Shown: in pieces, positions 33,601-46,672 of the stretch
How positions within the stretch are numbered: the stretch's first letter is position 1
Layout of the letters: each line of letters opens with the position of its first letter
Assembly (NCBI RefSeq): GCF_037975245.1
Contig: NC_092582.1
Coordinates: 5,124,001-5,188,000 of the forward strand
Length of the DNA: 64,000 nucleotides
Direction of reading: 5' to 3'
Source: Apostichopus japonicus
Taxonomy: Eukaryota > Echinodermata > Holothuroidea > Aspidochirotida > Stichopodidae
Notes under the pieces: generated by a model
Told to the model about the DNA's origin: nothing
The model's input: the letters and a program-made list of their open reading frames with translations, nothing else
Database searches by the model: none
Program-made: the position numbers and the translations under genes

Positions 33601-36600
33601 AGTCACCAACATCGATGATATTGAATTGAATGAAACAGAAGAAAAGAGGGATCCTGTCGTAATCGATAGGGCCAAGTTTGGCGTGATTGGTTATAACACT
33701 CCCACAAATTGTCCATCGATGTTGAAGGGTACGAGGAAGGCGAAGTCGAAGGTGAGTGGAACGTTTTTTGAAAACTTACTCCGCATGCATCTGAGGCAAA
33801 GCTCGGAGATGGAGATTCATGTGCCTTTTTCATTTCATCGGGGATTCGTACAAGCCCTTGCAAATGACACAGATTTGTTCCTTAACTTAATGTTCATAAC
33901 AATTAATAACTTCCCTTTGAAAGCTTGTTCAGATTCTAGAAAAGTTTATAAATTGCTGAATACTGTAGGATTCCTTTGCTCATAACTGGGACAATCTGTG
34001 TCGAATGCCAAACAACTGGTATAATATCTTGCAGTCTAAAATCTACAACTGCATTTTCACCTGCAACTATGCCTTAAAGCCACCATTCTCCCTCCGGCCG
34101 GTGAAAGGCTACCCTAAAGGGCTCTCTTCCCCCATTTCACAGCCTACAGTATTCAAATTTTAACAACTTGTTTATTCAATCAAAACCAGTGCCAGCAGAA
34201 TGCTTTTATCATCAAACAAAATATATCCTTGTCTTTTGAATAATTCCATTAATAAGCATAAACGTTTCCTTTTACTGTACCAAGAATTTCAGGAATGGTT
34301 GCATATAACCATTGTTTTTGCTGCCAAAAACTTATTATTTTCTGTTTTTATTGCTTCCTCGTTTTCTTTACATTGTTGTTGTAAATATGATCGATCACCC
34401 ACAGTCAGCCAGTACTGGCAATAAAAGCATACTGTACTGTAAATCCCCTTAACAACACAGTCTGAACTTCAACTTAATACTGAGTAGAAATACCGTCCAC
34501 ACTGTTATTATGTTTTAATATAACTTGCACAGTTTAGCAATATAGCGCCTTTTGTCTGAAAAACAGAAACTGTTAATCAGACCTTCAAACTTTGGCCTTC
34601 TGATCAGGTGTGGTCTTGACCATGTCAGCAACAGATGATACTATTGTTTGTTATTATATGAGCTGCAAGTTCAAGGATGGCTTTTTTTGTTTGTCAGTTT
34701 TGTATTTATTTTTGGGCAACCAAGCAGATTCTCAAAACTAAGCAAAGATTTTTCCCTTGTAGACCGTGTAGGCCTATTAGTGAAATAAATCCACAAGTTA
34801 TCATATAGTATTTGGTGTCCTGAAAAGAAAAAGGGGAAAAAATGTCATATATGAATTCATTATCCATCAATTGTCTGCCCTGAACTAAGATCAAATTTTC
34901 ACAATGAACTGATCTTAATGTAAACTGTACTAAGTAGTGTCTTTACACAAGTTTGTTAATTTACAGTTCTTGTTTAGAACAGTAGCATATAACTCATGAA
35001 TCTCTGTCTAATCCCCTCCCCTCCCCCTCCCCCTCCCCCCGTTGGTGCTGTAGTTTTAAAGCTCAGTGTTTTAAAGTGCACTTAGCTCTGTGAGTTTATT
35101 GCAGGGACTTGATTTTCTACTTAAGTAGGAACCTCTGTGAATTAAAAATTGCCAGATTAACTTGCATTAGAAACAAAAATTTGCTTAGTTTCAGATCAAG
35201 CAGTTGTGATGTGTAACTAGAACTGGTTTAATAAGTTAACAAGGAAGCTAATGAGTGAAGAACTGTGGTCTACTATATCCTGTAGAATGTTTATATTACA
35301 ACTTGACAGAGTGTTTACTGTACAGGCCAGCAGTACAGTATCTTTGTTTATAATACTGTATGATATGCCAGGATAGTACAGTATGTAGCTTGTGCATGCA
35401 CTGTACAAACTACCGTATCAATGTATCAGACTACACTACAGTTAAGTACTGTCCTTTATCCTCAAATTTATGGACCTATTAAGAGTTTATGGATTCCCCA
35501 TCAACCTATCTTGAAGTGACTACAGTAGATCTATAAAATGCACAAAAACAGAAAGAAAAAAGAGCCATCCTTTTGATGATGCTACATTGAGAACTTGGTG
35601 GTGTGCAGTTAAGTGTACTGTATGTCCCCATGAAAGCCTGTGTGCCCACAAAAGGATTGTCAAAAAATTGATTAACTATTTTACGTGTGATTATTCTGGT
35701 AATATGAAAGATTGTCAAAGTTATGATACTGTAGCTTATATGAAACTTTGATCAACTCCATATAGTTGCAAATATTTTGAAAAATTCTGTGTGTTAATTG
35801 TTTGACCAATAATTCTTACTTACCATATTTTGAACAATGCTGTATCTACAGTAGTCAGCATAAGTTCAATATAACTGCCAAAACGTAGGACAGTATGTTC
35901 TAAATATATCCATTGCAGGTACAGGTAAAATGTAGACCACGTTCAGTTTGCCTAGAACCTATACAAATTGTCAGAAAATGTGTTTTGCTTTTTTTCGAAG
36001 ATACCTGTAGGTCATGCCTGCTTCACCCCCGCCCAAATCTTCCCCCATCATAAGCCCCTGCTCTCACCTACCTCCATTCCACATGTACAATGTATACAGT
36101 ATACTGTAATTATTATTAATACATCCTCGGGATAATGTAAAAACTCAACTTTTGATATCAATTGTCAAATACCTGGAGGAATTGAAAACAAACAGTTCAT
36201 AATGACATCAAATATTTGTTTTGTGGACCATAAATACAATCATTACGGTACTTCGAATCACTAAAGACGAAATTCTCCCCAGGGATGTAATGTTTATCTT
36301 CCCCACCATATACAGCTTGTAAATTCCACGAATGGGTCTAATTATCGGTAGTTTAGTACCAAGTGGACATACATTTTACAAACTCTAATATTATGCAATT
36401 GCAGAGTACTGCATGCATGCGAAGAATGGTATGGGTGGAGGGTTCAGGCCTTTGCATTGGGGCACATAAACTACAGTAAACCCTGCAATTGTCTGTGCAT
36501 TTCAAGATATAGGACATGTACTGTAAATACATGATGTGCAGAAAGTACTAAGAGTTTGTATAGTTTTTTACAAGTTTTTTAGCTGATGATGACTCTAAGA

Positions 36601-39600
36601 CTTACCAATCACCTACCTGTTTCTCCCCAGCCCCCTCCACCTTCCTCCCTCCCCCGATCCTTTTCTTTCACCCTATATCGAAATGGGACAAGCCATGTCC
36701 TTATTTTCATCATATTCATAAATCTCAGATCCCTTGTAATGTGTATCGTTGTGAAAACTCTGAAAGACTAATAATTTCAACAATACCATATACTGTAGCA
36801 GGGTTTCCCTAACTTTATCCCCCCCACGAACCCCCTGTGGATGTCAGTTGTCCACGAACCCCCAACTTTTCGAGACACGATCTGAGTCATTATAATACTA
36901 TAATACGCATAACAGCCTGTGTCTGTTTGATAATTCAGTTATTTATCACATGCAGGGTACGGCCATGGCAACATACAGTATTGCGTATGAGTTTGTCAAT
37001 ACAGTAGGTACGACTTTTGTACATTACTAACTTATATGATATATCAGATTTTAGTTAAACAAAAAGGACTCCAGTTTGGTTTTCAGGAAAGTGTCACGAA
37101 CCCCTGGGATGGACTCGCGCACCCCCTGGGGGTTTATGCACCCCAGTTAGGGAACCCCTGCCATATATACAGTAGGAACATACCCAAAAGAGAAAGAATC
37201 TTACAGTACAGTACATTGAAGCAGTTGTACATTAGAAGCTGCATTGCATTGCACCATGGATATCCCCTTAAATTTAATATTTCAATATCATAAAGTACAT
37301 AAAAACAGCTGTTTTGGTACTTCATTTGTGCAGAGAGATTTTGCAATCATATTGAAAAACAGCAGAAAATATCTTTTCAATCTATTTTTTTTTTTAGCTG
37401 GAAAGTTATCCAATTTGATATAATTGAGGTTTGCTGAGACAGTGTGGCGACACTGTTTTTTGCGCCATTGATTCAACTATAAAAGATTGACAAGTGGCAT
37501 CCAAACTCACAAATTTCTGGTGAGACACCCCATGGTTACTAGTCTTTTGCCATGGGTGTATTGTTTACTTTTGTTTCGACCTCAATACAGTAGGACACCT
37601 TCAGAGTTTCTGTTCAACCCGGCTTCTATTATTGTTCACTGTTGAACCAAAAAAGTTTTAAAAAGTGGGAGAATCCCACCAGCTCAGATTAAAAACTACC
37701 ACAATAAGTTTGGAGGCTGGTAGCATGATTGTAAATTTGTGATGTAGGTCTACAGTGGCTTAATAAATTCTGTATGTACATCGTCCAACCAAACCAATTA
37801 TTAATCAAGTACAGTACAGTAAAGTGCTACATGTGCTATATGTGCAGTGCTATACTGTATGTATATCTTTATGTAATAATAATAATAAATGAGACTTATA
37901 TAGTGCCAAATCAGTAAACAAAGTCACTGCTCAAGGCGCTTTACAAAGAAAATTGAAGTAAATTAATTTACAAAAGAACAAGTGAAAAAATGGGTCTTAA
38001 GTAGACTTTTGAAAGTAGAAATTTTATAGCATGTTCAAATGTGATCTTGTAACTTGTTCCATAGATAAGAGCCAGAGTATTCGAAGCTTCTGTAACCATA
38101 GGTCTTTAAGCGTGGTTTAGGAACAGTTAAATACAGTTTGTTGGAGGAACGAAGTGTGCGAGTTGGAATAGCTATGTACAGCTATGTGCTATATGTAAAG
38201 CTACAGTAAGGTGACCAGACGTCCCCGATTTTCGGGGACAGTCCCCGATTACAGTGTGCTGTCCCCGATGAACAAGTGTCCCCGAAAATGTCCCCGATTC
38301 GTCAAAATGTTCAGGAATTTCGAAAATATCCCACATTATTAGTAAAATAATTGTAAAAACAGAATTAAGTAAAGTGTGCAGTCGCAGAACGGAACTTATA
38401 ACCAGTATTTCAGGTGAGCCAGTGTAAAGTGGCATATGCTAGATCGATTTAGCCTAGCACTCTTTTGTAAAGTAAGTAAATTTCATCTAAGAAAAAGCTA
38501 CATTTTTTGAAATAAAATTGATTTAAAAAGTGCTTCTTAGTATCCCCATTTTACATCTAAGCACCTTAGGCACTTGAAAATTTTCCAAAGGGGGAGGGGG
38601 ACACCACCTCCCCTTATATCCCTCCCCCATATCAGTCACGCAATAAATGTCCCTGATTCCAGTCAGGGAAATATGGTCACCTTAAGCTACAGTAAAGTGC
38701 TACATGTTGTATCTACAAATAGCTTGACAATGAAACCATCAATTAGTACAGTACAGTCATCTTATATTCTGTATACAGTAGCCTATGGTTTTGATTTCTC
38801 TGGTGTATTCAATTGTAGATATATACTTGAAACATTCACAAATTGCTGACAAATTGCTTTAGATATTTACTCTCAATTTACAGCTGTATGCAAATTCCTG
38901 ATCTCCTCGCAGAACAGTACAATCAGTGTTTTAAAAGCGCTGAAGTGAGCATTTTAGCATGCTTGCTAAGAACTGTAGTCTTACAGTACAATTTTTTTTG
39001 TTCCCATTCCACTTTTGAACATTTTAATATATTTCTTGGTTTTCCGTTCGTTTCATTTTGCTCCATTCAACTTTAATATCCACAACTTTTCAAACATGTT
39101 ACAATACTTTTATGTTTACAGTGTTTTTCTGCAATATATATGAACCCAAGTGATTGCTTTATTTTATATAATATACAGTATAAATAAATTGTAAAATCAG
39201 CTGCAGAAATATATACTATGTTATATAGTGTAAACTAAATTGAGAGAAATCACCCAACCAATCACCAAACAATATTTATTGTGCCCCCTCCACCCTCCTC
39301 CCTCCTATTGCTGTGGTGTTAGACATACTGTACAGTATATGGAATTGAGACAAAAAGTGCCCATATAAAGGTATTTGGCCTTGTTCATTCAGTTAGCAAG
39401 GAAAGGGAACCAACAATTTTGCCCTTGAAATATTAAGCAATTTAGGTAATACTCTCGGTCAAGGTCGGATTAAGTTTAGTTATGGTAGATTTATTGTACA
39501 AGCTACAGTATTGTGTTGTGAGTTGTGACCATACTGTCTGTAGATAATGTTTCGATAATCAGTTTTGAAACTTTACTGAGCACTGCACTATTTTAGCTCT

Positions 39601-42600
39601 AGGATTTAACTCTTGCGCAATAAAATTGACTAAAACCCTGTCATTAGCTACAGTATATTGTAAAGTAGAAGTAATATTAGGTAGTAACCAAGAATATCTA
39701 GAACTGTATTGTACTAGCTGTATGCTGTACAGCTTTTAGAGTCAATTCTGTAAAGTTGCTTTCACTTACAATGCTTTGTAAACTGTACAAATGAATTCTG
39801 CCCTCACCAGAAATGACAGCCAATAAAGGCATCTTGATATTTTTAACACGTGCCAACTGAGATGAAATAAAATCGTGAGAGGTACTCAGGTACACTGTAA
39901 GGGTGGCAGAAGACACAGGCAAGAAAGCAGGTAGTGACAGTTTATAAAGTTCAAAAATGGTATACAATAGATCATCTTAACCGGAAGTTTGCATGGGAGA
40001 AATGATGAAATTATTGTACTACTGTATGTACAGCAGCAATGTCATACTGTGCTGGTGTGTGTATACTGAGCAGTGTGTGTACTGAGCAGTTCACTGTGCA
40101 GTGCATTGCACTGTACAATATGTTATTTGATACAGTAGTGAAGTGCACAAAATGCAGTCACTTATGCGAACAGTTTTGTCCAAAAGTGTGACATGAAAGC
40201 TAAAAACTTGTATAACTTTTCACCTTGGTAACACCAAATTTGGATTGACGCAGTAAAGATGTAACACAAACTCAATGCAAACATACAGTAACACTTACAG
40301 GCTTACAGTAGACCTATGTTTGTTAACTGCACACTGAAACACACACCTTTCTGTAACATGTACAGTAGTTTACAGTATCGACATCGAGTTGGCAGGTATG
40401 GCATACTATATATAGCATACTAGGTACTGTATAATTACTACAGTATATCAACTAACATACTGTACCGTTACATGAACGTGTTAAACAATCATTAGTGTGC
40501 TTATTTACTAATTAAGTCTCTGTCCTCTTTGGTAGGCTGTAGCAAGAAAAAGTATTGATTAACAGCAAAAAGTGGTAATTAAGTAACCTGTATATCGTCA
40601 AAGATACAACATTTGGCCTGTACACATGACGATGACAGCTTTTGGCTGATAGTGGAGAATCTAGTTTGAACCGTGTATTGTCGTTAGATGTTCATTAAGG
40701 TCGTACAGTATCTTGCTGACATTCAGGAACATGCCGATGGCAAATTTAAGAAACATTACAGTTATGATAAGAAACTAATGAAAACTGTGGCTTGCTACAC
40801 ATGTATACCACTATCCTTACAGTACAGCTACAGTAGCTCACCTTAATTCATTAAGAAAAGTAAATTTAATATCAAATCACCACTGATTTAAAAAATTTAA
40901 TGAAAAAGAAAGGATAAGCATTCAAGATTTGACAGCTAGGAACATTTTACTCTATTTTCTTTTGCAGTTTCGGATACGCTTTAATGACAACAGGAACCAA
41001 ATCCATGAATACCTATCAGAGGACAGCGCCCTCAAAGAGTACGTTGCCGAGCACGGATACGAACCTGAGGAGGAAATCGTCCGAGAGAATGGCAACGAGG
41101 AGGAAGAAGATGAAGATGACGTCGACGAAGAAACAAAGAAAAAGACAATGAATAACAACACATCCTTATTTGCTGAAGGTGGGTTAATTCTCTTTGTTAA
41201 TTTTGTTTTCATCTTTGCATGTTGTTTTTTAGAATCTTCATCATTTCCATAACGGTCAAAATGTTTGCATACATTTTTTTTATCATCACTGATACACTAA
41301 AAGTGCCACTGTTTTAACGTTTATATTTCATAATAGGAAGTAACAACCTCGAATATAAGATTGCCAGATAAAAATATCTTCTCACAATTGCTTCATGTAT
41401 TTAACAAGGCGAAATTCCACAGAAGAACTTATAGTATAATTTGTGATAAAATCCTGGAATGTTTAGATAAAACTTGTCAAAATCTTAATATAAAAATTTG
41501 AAATTGCAAAGGAACCAAATTTTGCCATTTTTTACAGGACATTGTTAATAATTGGAGAAACATTAAAAAAAAATAGAAAATGTTATACAGGGTTTTAAGG
41601 CAAAATTTCCAGAAAAAATGTTTCTTCCATTGATATCTCACAAACAGTATAATATTGCAAATATCATTAGCCTCTTGTACCAAGTGCTGTGTCACTATAC
41701 GTCACATAATACACAACAGTATTGTGAATTCATGCTGGTATATTCATTAGCTATGTACAGACAATACATTCATTTTCTGCTTGCCATCATTATGTGCTGC
41801 TGACCTTGCTTGCAAGCCACTTCATGTACAGTTGCCTGTTTTGTTGCATGTTTCAATCATGTGCCTCAACACAGAGCTGATTTTATTTTGATTGAATTTT
41901 TCTGGAGGATATACCTGGGATGTAAAGCAAATTATATGTTTGCTTAGATTGAGGTTGCTATAGGCAGCAAAGCTACATTTTGCATGTTTAAGGTTGGTGA
42001 ATAAGAAAATGAAAAAAAAAAATGGGAATAAGTGAAGAAAAAAAAGTTTGTTCGTTAATGCTGTATGTACAATAAATGAAACTGGCTTGTCCTTCTAACA
42101 ACCTGAAAGTCATAATACGTCTTAGCTACAGTATAAGTCGTTCAAGAAGTTGTGTCAGACAGAATTGAACCTTCTGTCGTATAATCAACTCTAATTGAGT
42201 AGAATGTCATTGGCCGTAATGAAGATCTTTAGTGGCCAATATGCATAACTGAGTCCATTAGCTGCTACTCTATGTAAAGTCCTATGGCTGCTCTCATTAT
42301 ATCCCATATTTATTGCTCTCATCATCTCCCTTATAAATATTTATATTTAAACAAGTTCAAAGGAGAGGGAGAGATTGAATTTAGGATGTCAGATTTAGCG
42401 ATCTTGAGGAAGAAACTTTGTGTAAAAGTTAGGTCTCTTGAAACACAGTACAAAATACTCTCAATACTGCAGTACTGTGACCTGCTGCCTTTGTATCGTA
42501 AGTTGACCTAAGTGTCTATTAAAGGCGGTTTTGCAAGACTGAGTCCTGTACAGGAACTAATACAGATGTATTATGATCGACTTAAACTGACAAAAATATT

Positions 42601-43948
42601 TCGTCATATGCAGTATTAGTAAGTTTACTTCAATTGAAATTTTTGGTCAAAGCTTTTAAAAAATCAAATGGGTGTGCACAGTCTCCATTTGTTGGAGATT
42701 TAATTTCTAGGAGGTTGATTTGAGTTGGGGAAAAATGCTTAAACAAAGTCTAGTAAGCCATACAGTTAATCTTATTGTTACAAGACCTTGTAGACAGATT
42801 TATTATATCCCAAGTCTAATTTCCAATGTGCTTCCATTCTTGATTCGGTCAATGTATCGTTACAGCAATTTCCTGATATGGTACAGTACTGTAGTTCACA
42901 GTGACAATTTTTCCCAGGGAGATGAGGAGATTCCCAGGTCTTTTATTATTTATCAAATAACTCCCCCCCCCCACCACCCATGAATCATACACAAGAGGCA
43001 CCACATAGCAAGTAAATTGTATCACCTCCTTCCCTCCCCCCACAAAAGTTAATACTCTGTAAGTACTCTTGTAAAATATTCACACTAGACTACTAACTCA
43101 CCAAGTGAGAGTTAAATTTCAAATATGTAGCCACTGCTACACACTTTTGAGGTTACTGTCAACTGCACAGGCTACTTGTTAAGCACTGCCAAATATTCAC
43201 ATTACTGCCATGCATACTGTATGTATATACATATATTCATCTATTTATCATAAAGATGCCAAATAATACATATTTTGGTATGCACTACACATACGTACAG
43301 TACTGTAAATTGAAAAGCATACAGGGACAATTTCCGCCTTCAGTTGTCTTTGGAAAGTTTGTAATATTTTAAAATGTATCGTACAAGTGTATATATTTGA
43401 TATCACAAAATCTCATATATTCCTATTGGTTTGTTTGTTGATTGTCATTTGTGGGTAGTTGGGCTTATATATAATGGTTGCTAGACTGTGCAGACTAGCC
43501 ACTTTGATTGACGATCCTTTTTACACAGGTATCTGAAATTCTGAATCATGCTTTAGATGACTAAGAAGATGCAGATGAAGCAAATAATGAAGTAGATGCT
43601 TTATTTCTGTTTTTATTTATTTTAGTTATTTATTTACTCTTTAGTTTTTGACCAAACATTTTCTTAACATTCATCCTTGCTCTATAAATCATCATCCTCT
43701 TCTACCGCATCTTTCTCCTCTTCTAATCCCTTCTCACGTCAGGTCTCCAAAATATAACCAGGTCTAACAACACCGACCTCTCCGCTTTCCTTGGTAGGGG
43801 TCCCCATAAAAAGGAACCTTCTAGAACTGCATCAAGGCCCCATCCCGTTTCGGTGACCCCAACAGAACCCGAACCGGAGTTGGTAGCTACACCCTTGGAT
43901 AGTGGTGATGGGTTCTCAATGGGCAGTTCATCTGCTATGCTATTTTGA
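30653..43948 (+). CDS. TPRN: Taperin/phostensin-like PP1-binding protein, four coding exons
   Basis: Coding exons: 30653-30668, 31770-33751, 40968-41178 and 43743-43948 (TGA). All borders are GT/AG and in phase, giving about 804 residues (796 if translation starts at the Met at 31778). The N-terminus has two W-K motifs (SWKAELQRKK, PWKNEF) and RNNPF, as in taperin/phostensin. The middle is Ser/Lys/Glu-rich and presumably disordered. Near residue 660 IGYNTP..CPSMLKGTRK precedes RIRFND, an RVxF-type PP1-docking site, followed by an EYLSE segment and an acidic stretch, as in taperin (KISFND..EYPSE..Glu-rich). The C-terminus ATPLDSGDGFSMGS..AMLF resembles the taperin end. Human taperin sits at the stereocilia taper and binds PP1; the role here is inferred. 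Phostensin (PPP1R18) is the alternative name. Confidence 0.78.
31770..33751 (+). CDS. TPRN: Taperin-like exon 2: long disordered-region exon
   Basis: The acceptor cttcttttag ends at 31769 and the donor gtgagtgg begins at 33752. From the Met at 31778 there are exactly 658 codons, phase 0. It encodes the W-K motifs, RNNPF, several RS/SKS phosphosite-like clusters and the conserved IGYNTP segment at its end. The frame stays open for some 230 bases into the intron, but that part has no family resemblance. Confidence 0.9.
36799..37160. mobile_element. hAT-like MITE, 362 bp
   Basis: Begins CAGGGTTTCCCTAACTTT and ends CAGTTAGGGAACCCCTG, inverted ends typical of 'CAGGGGTTCCC' hAT MITEs. It contains repeated 'cacgaacccc' words. 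No clear 8-bp target duplication is visible. Confidence 0.75.
37870..38175 (-). repeat. Probable LINE/SINE 3' fragment with (ATT)n tail
   Basis: On the minus strand it runs to GTAAAGCGCCTTGAGCAGTG and ends CACTATATAAGTCTC followed by a (TTA)n tail. This 3' end is widespread in marine invertebrate genomes. The exact family is not certain. Confidence 0.5.
38208..38683. mobile_element. Inverted-repeat DNA element, 476 bp, 10-bp TSD
   Basis: Starts AAGGTGACCAGACGTCCCCG and ends CAGGGAAATATGGTCACCTT. AAGCTACAGT flanks both sides (38198-38207, 38684-38693). The interior has repeated GTCCCCGAT words. The duplication length suggests a Mutator-like or related family rather than hAT. Confidence 0.75.
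40968..41178 (+). CDS. TPRN: Taperin-like exon 3: PP1-docking and acidic exon
   Basis: The acceptor is ttttcttttgcag and the donor gtgggtta; it starts in phase 0 and ends in phase 1. It encodes FRIRFNDNRNQIHEYLSEDS (RIRF is the RVxF-type PP1 site) and then an EEEEDEDDVDEE acidic run. Confidence 0.88.
41179..43742. other. Intron between taperin-like exons 3 and 4
   Basis: AT-rich, without a convincing exon, RNA gene or complete transposon. It has TACAGTA-type words and a C-run near 42961. Confidence 0.5.
43743..43948 (+). CDS. TPRN: Taperin-like exon 4: C-terminus
   Basis: A strong pyrimidine tract leads to cacgtcag; phase 1 entry. It encodes GLQNITRSNNTDLSAFLGRG through to GDGFSMGSSSAMLF and TGA. 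A strong donor (TTCAAG|gtgagttt) lies 34 bases after the stop, so a spliced 3' UTR or an alternative downstream exon is likely. Confidence 0.8.
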
Positions 43949-44335
43949 AAAAGAGAAAAATTTAAAACCAAAAAAATTCAAGGTGAGTTTTGGTGACATT
44001 TGTGTTTGTGTATATATACTGTATATATGTATACCTGGGAATATAATCCAACAGTATCTGCATTCATGTTGTACATGGACCCTCTGTTGCTAGGAACATA
44101 TAGGATTTAACTAACTTATGCTTAATGGTGGCCACTTTCCTTGCAAACTATTTTAAGGAAACTACTCATTGGTTTAATATAGGTGTGTATAAGCTAGTAC
44201 TGTAGGAAGGGGAATGGGCAGCTCGATTTGTATAGCACGTTAAGTACTGTATGCAGCAATATGACAGATTTATGGGTGGGGGACGGAAGGGGGGGGTCAC
44301 AAATGTAGGAATGGCAGAAGTACATTGCTTATACC

Positions 44336-44341
44336 AATAAA
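44336..44341 (+). terminator. Candidate polyadenylation signal of the taperin-like gene
   Basis: AATAAA about 390 bases after the exon-4 stop. It would serve a transcript that does not use the donor at 43982. Confidence 0.35.
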
Positions 44342-44819
44342 TGCCACTTTCTAAATTACAAAAAGTATTCGAATTCCTGAATGAATGATCAGAAAGATCA
44401 CCTTAAAATTATCAATTCCCATACCATGCTTGTCAAGAGTTGTGGTCAAGCTTTAAAAGCAAAATTTTGCAAAAAAGTGTCTAATAAGACTGGTTATGGC
44501 CCTTTAAATATTGTTCCGCATGTGAACTTTAATTGTTTTCTTGTTGTTGTTTTTAATTGTTTACATTTCTCACTCTGCATACTCTTTGATTCATTTTGTT
44601 TAAACAGTTCTAAGTAGTGTCATATTGAGATGTTGTTCATATTTGCATTAATGTCAAGAAGTGCATGCATATAGCTTATATATATATGTGTCAATGAAGT
44701 GATAGAGCATGATGTTCAGTAGCATCTGTAGTACAGTCTAACCATGCATGCTCTGTGTAAGTACTATGTTATTATGTCTATATAGAGCTAACTATGAGAT
44801 TTCATACTTTGTCTGTGAT

Positions 44820-45300
44820 TTGACAGTTTATAGTTATACACATGACTATGTACAGTAGTATGTATAGTACAGAGTCACTCATGTCTACAGTATGTAGCAT
44901 ATATATGCAGTATGTACAGTAGTATGAGTCAGAAATGACTATGTAGTATAGAGTCACACCTGCCTGTGTAGTATAGAGTCACACCTGCTTATGTAGTATA
45001 GAGTTACCAAACATCACGATGTAGTATAGAGTCACACCTGACTATGTAGCATAGAGTTACATCTGCCTATGTAGTATACAATAGAGTCACCACATCACGA
45101 TGTAGTATAGAGTCCCACCTGCCTATGTAGTATAGAGTCACCACATGACTATGTCGTATACATGTATTAATATAGAGTTATGACTGTACACTAGTAAAGA
45201 GTAATGACTTGTTGTACAGACGCACCCATGTCTACTGCATGTACAGTAGTACAGATCGAGCCATTCATGGCTATTTAGTGCATTGACTTTACAGAGCCAC
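44820..45300. repeat. Minisatellite, 'tatgtagtatagagtcacac'
   Basis: About ten degenerate units of 25-31 bp ('tatgtagtatagagtcacacctgcc', shortened or extended by 'aacatcacga'), strongest from 44937 to 45145. Confidence 0.85.
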
Positions 45301-46404
45301 TCATGACTTCTGTATGGTTGTGTTCAATGTATAGTACTACTGAACCACTTAGGGCTGTACGAAGTGGAGGGCCTACCATGATTACATAAATGTGCAGAGT
45401 CACTAAGGCCTTGATACGTATCATACAGAAACCCTCAAGCTGTCATTCAAAGTGTAATGTTTGCCTGATTCAGTGAATATGATAACATCGTAGAGTGACT
45501 TCTAGAGATGTTTAGTTGATAAACACAAAGTATCCAAGTTAAGCTTTTACCTTCTCTGACTCACAGTCCCACACCACAGTTCATGCCAACATGACTTGCA
45601 ACACCACTATGTATACTTACTGTAGGTGTACATACAAACATTGATTTGTCAAAACCAACATGTCTATTACTGTATGTAAGGATTTGAGTGTCAAACTCCT
45701 GCCCATGTGTTTAGACCAAACTTGATGAATCACTGAACCGCAGCCACTCATTGCCAGAGAATCTGTTTGGTTTAGTCATCAACAGCTGGGTGGCTGTCTA
45801 CGCCCAGAATGGTGAATGCAGTCAATGCGTAATCTAACTGAGACAGGTGGCTTTAGCTATTTCTCTTGTAAAGTAAATAACCACAAAGTTAAATGATGAC
45901 TGAGTGAGGACTACAGTAAGCCCCAGTAAATCAGTTTAAAGACCAAGATATTGAAGTGAAATTTGAAGTTGTAAATCCACACTATGGCTACTATCAGTAA
46001 ACAAAAGCAGCAGAAATTCCATGGTACAGTATATACACATAGAACAAGCTAGAGAGTTTAGGTTCATATCAGCTCATTGAGAAGTGATTTGTGTTTGTGA
46101 GGCTGGATGAAGAAATAGTTGCGGGTGGTGTTGAGAGCGGAGCAGGGGATCAGTGGTAGTGGATGCGAGTTTGGAAGTTAAGATATGCATGTTTGGAGGT
46201 TAAGTTAAAACGGAAAAGGTCGAAAGGAATGGCAAGTCTCATCTACGGTAGTACATTTCTATAATTGCAAGTACAGTTCTCAGCAATTTAAAACTTTCAA
46301 AATGCGGCTGTTAAAGACTTTAATAAAACATTAATACTTAATCAAATAAAATTGACTTTGTAACTGGAATATTTACCCCATTTGCATAAATCTTTTACCT
46401 GCAG

Positions 46405-46511
46405 ATGAGTCAACTACATCAAGCCGACAATCTGGTGCTTCAAGCGATGAAAAATTCCAGACAGAGTCGAAGAAGAAGGAGTTTAGAGGCATCCTTAATA
46501 CTCGACTGTAG
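46405..46511 (+). CDS. Possible alternative last exon of the taperin-like gene
   Basis: The acceptor tcttttacctgcag is followed by a frame that, entered in phase 1, reads DESTTSSRQSGASSDEKF, then QTESKKKEFRGILNTRL and TAG. Exon 3 ends in phase 1, so skipping exon 4 would join here in frame and give a different C-terminus. Otherwise it may be a 3' UTR exon. It has no homology that I recognise. Confidence 0.4.
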
Positions 46512-46635
46512 CACAGTGGCTCCTCCCGCAGTTGTACCAGTTGTGTCACCTTTGATGCAGCTAGATGGATGAGTCTCTCCTTGCCTTTGAGGTGTGAGAT
46601 ATCGAGAATCTCTAGTAAGACATGTCATTGTAGCT

Positions 46636-46672
46636 AGAGTTACAGTACAGTACAGTACAGTACAGTACAGTT
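46636..46672. repeat. (ACAGT)n pentanucleotide microsatellite
   Basis: About six ACAGT units. It is the perfect tandem form of the word that is scattered widely across 30-48 kb. Confidence 0.9.

Larger units (their letters stand above)
33752..40967. other. Long intron of the taperin-like gene
   Basis: 7.2 kb without a convincing exon. It is notably rich in TACAGTA/TACTGTA and ACAGTAC words and contains the separately listed elements at 36799, 37870 and 38208. Confidence 0.6.

Noticed and set aside
33752-33985. Extension of the long taperin-like frame past the donor at 33752.
   Set aside because: A consensus donor gtgagt lies at the end of the conserved part, and the extension has no family resemblance whereas the exon at 40968 continues it exactly.
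36799-37160. Target-site duplication for the CAGGGTTTCCC element.
   Set aside because: The flanks share TATA/CAGTAG-like words but not adjacent to both ends, so no duplication can be claimed.
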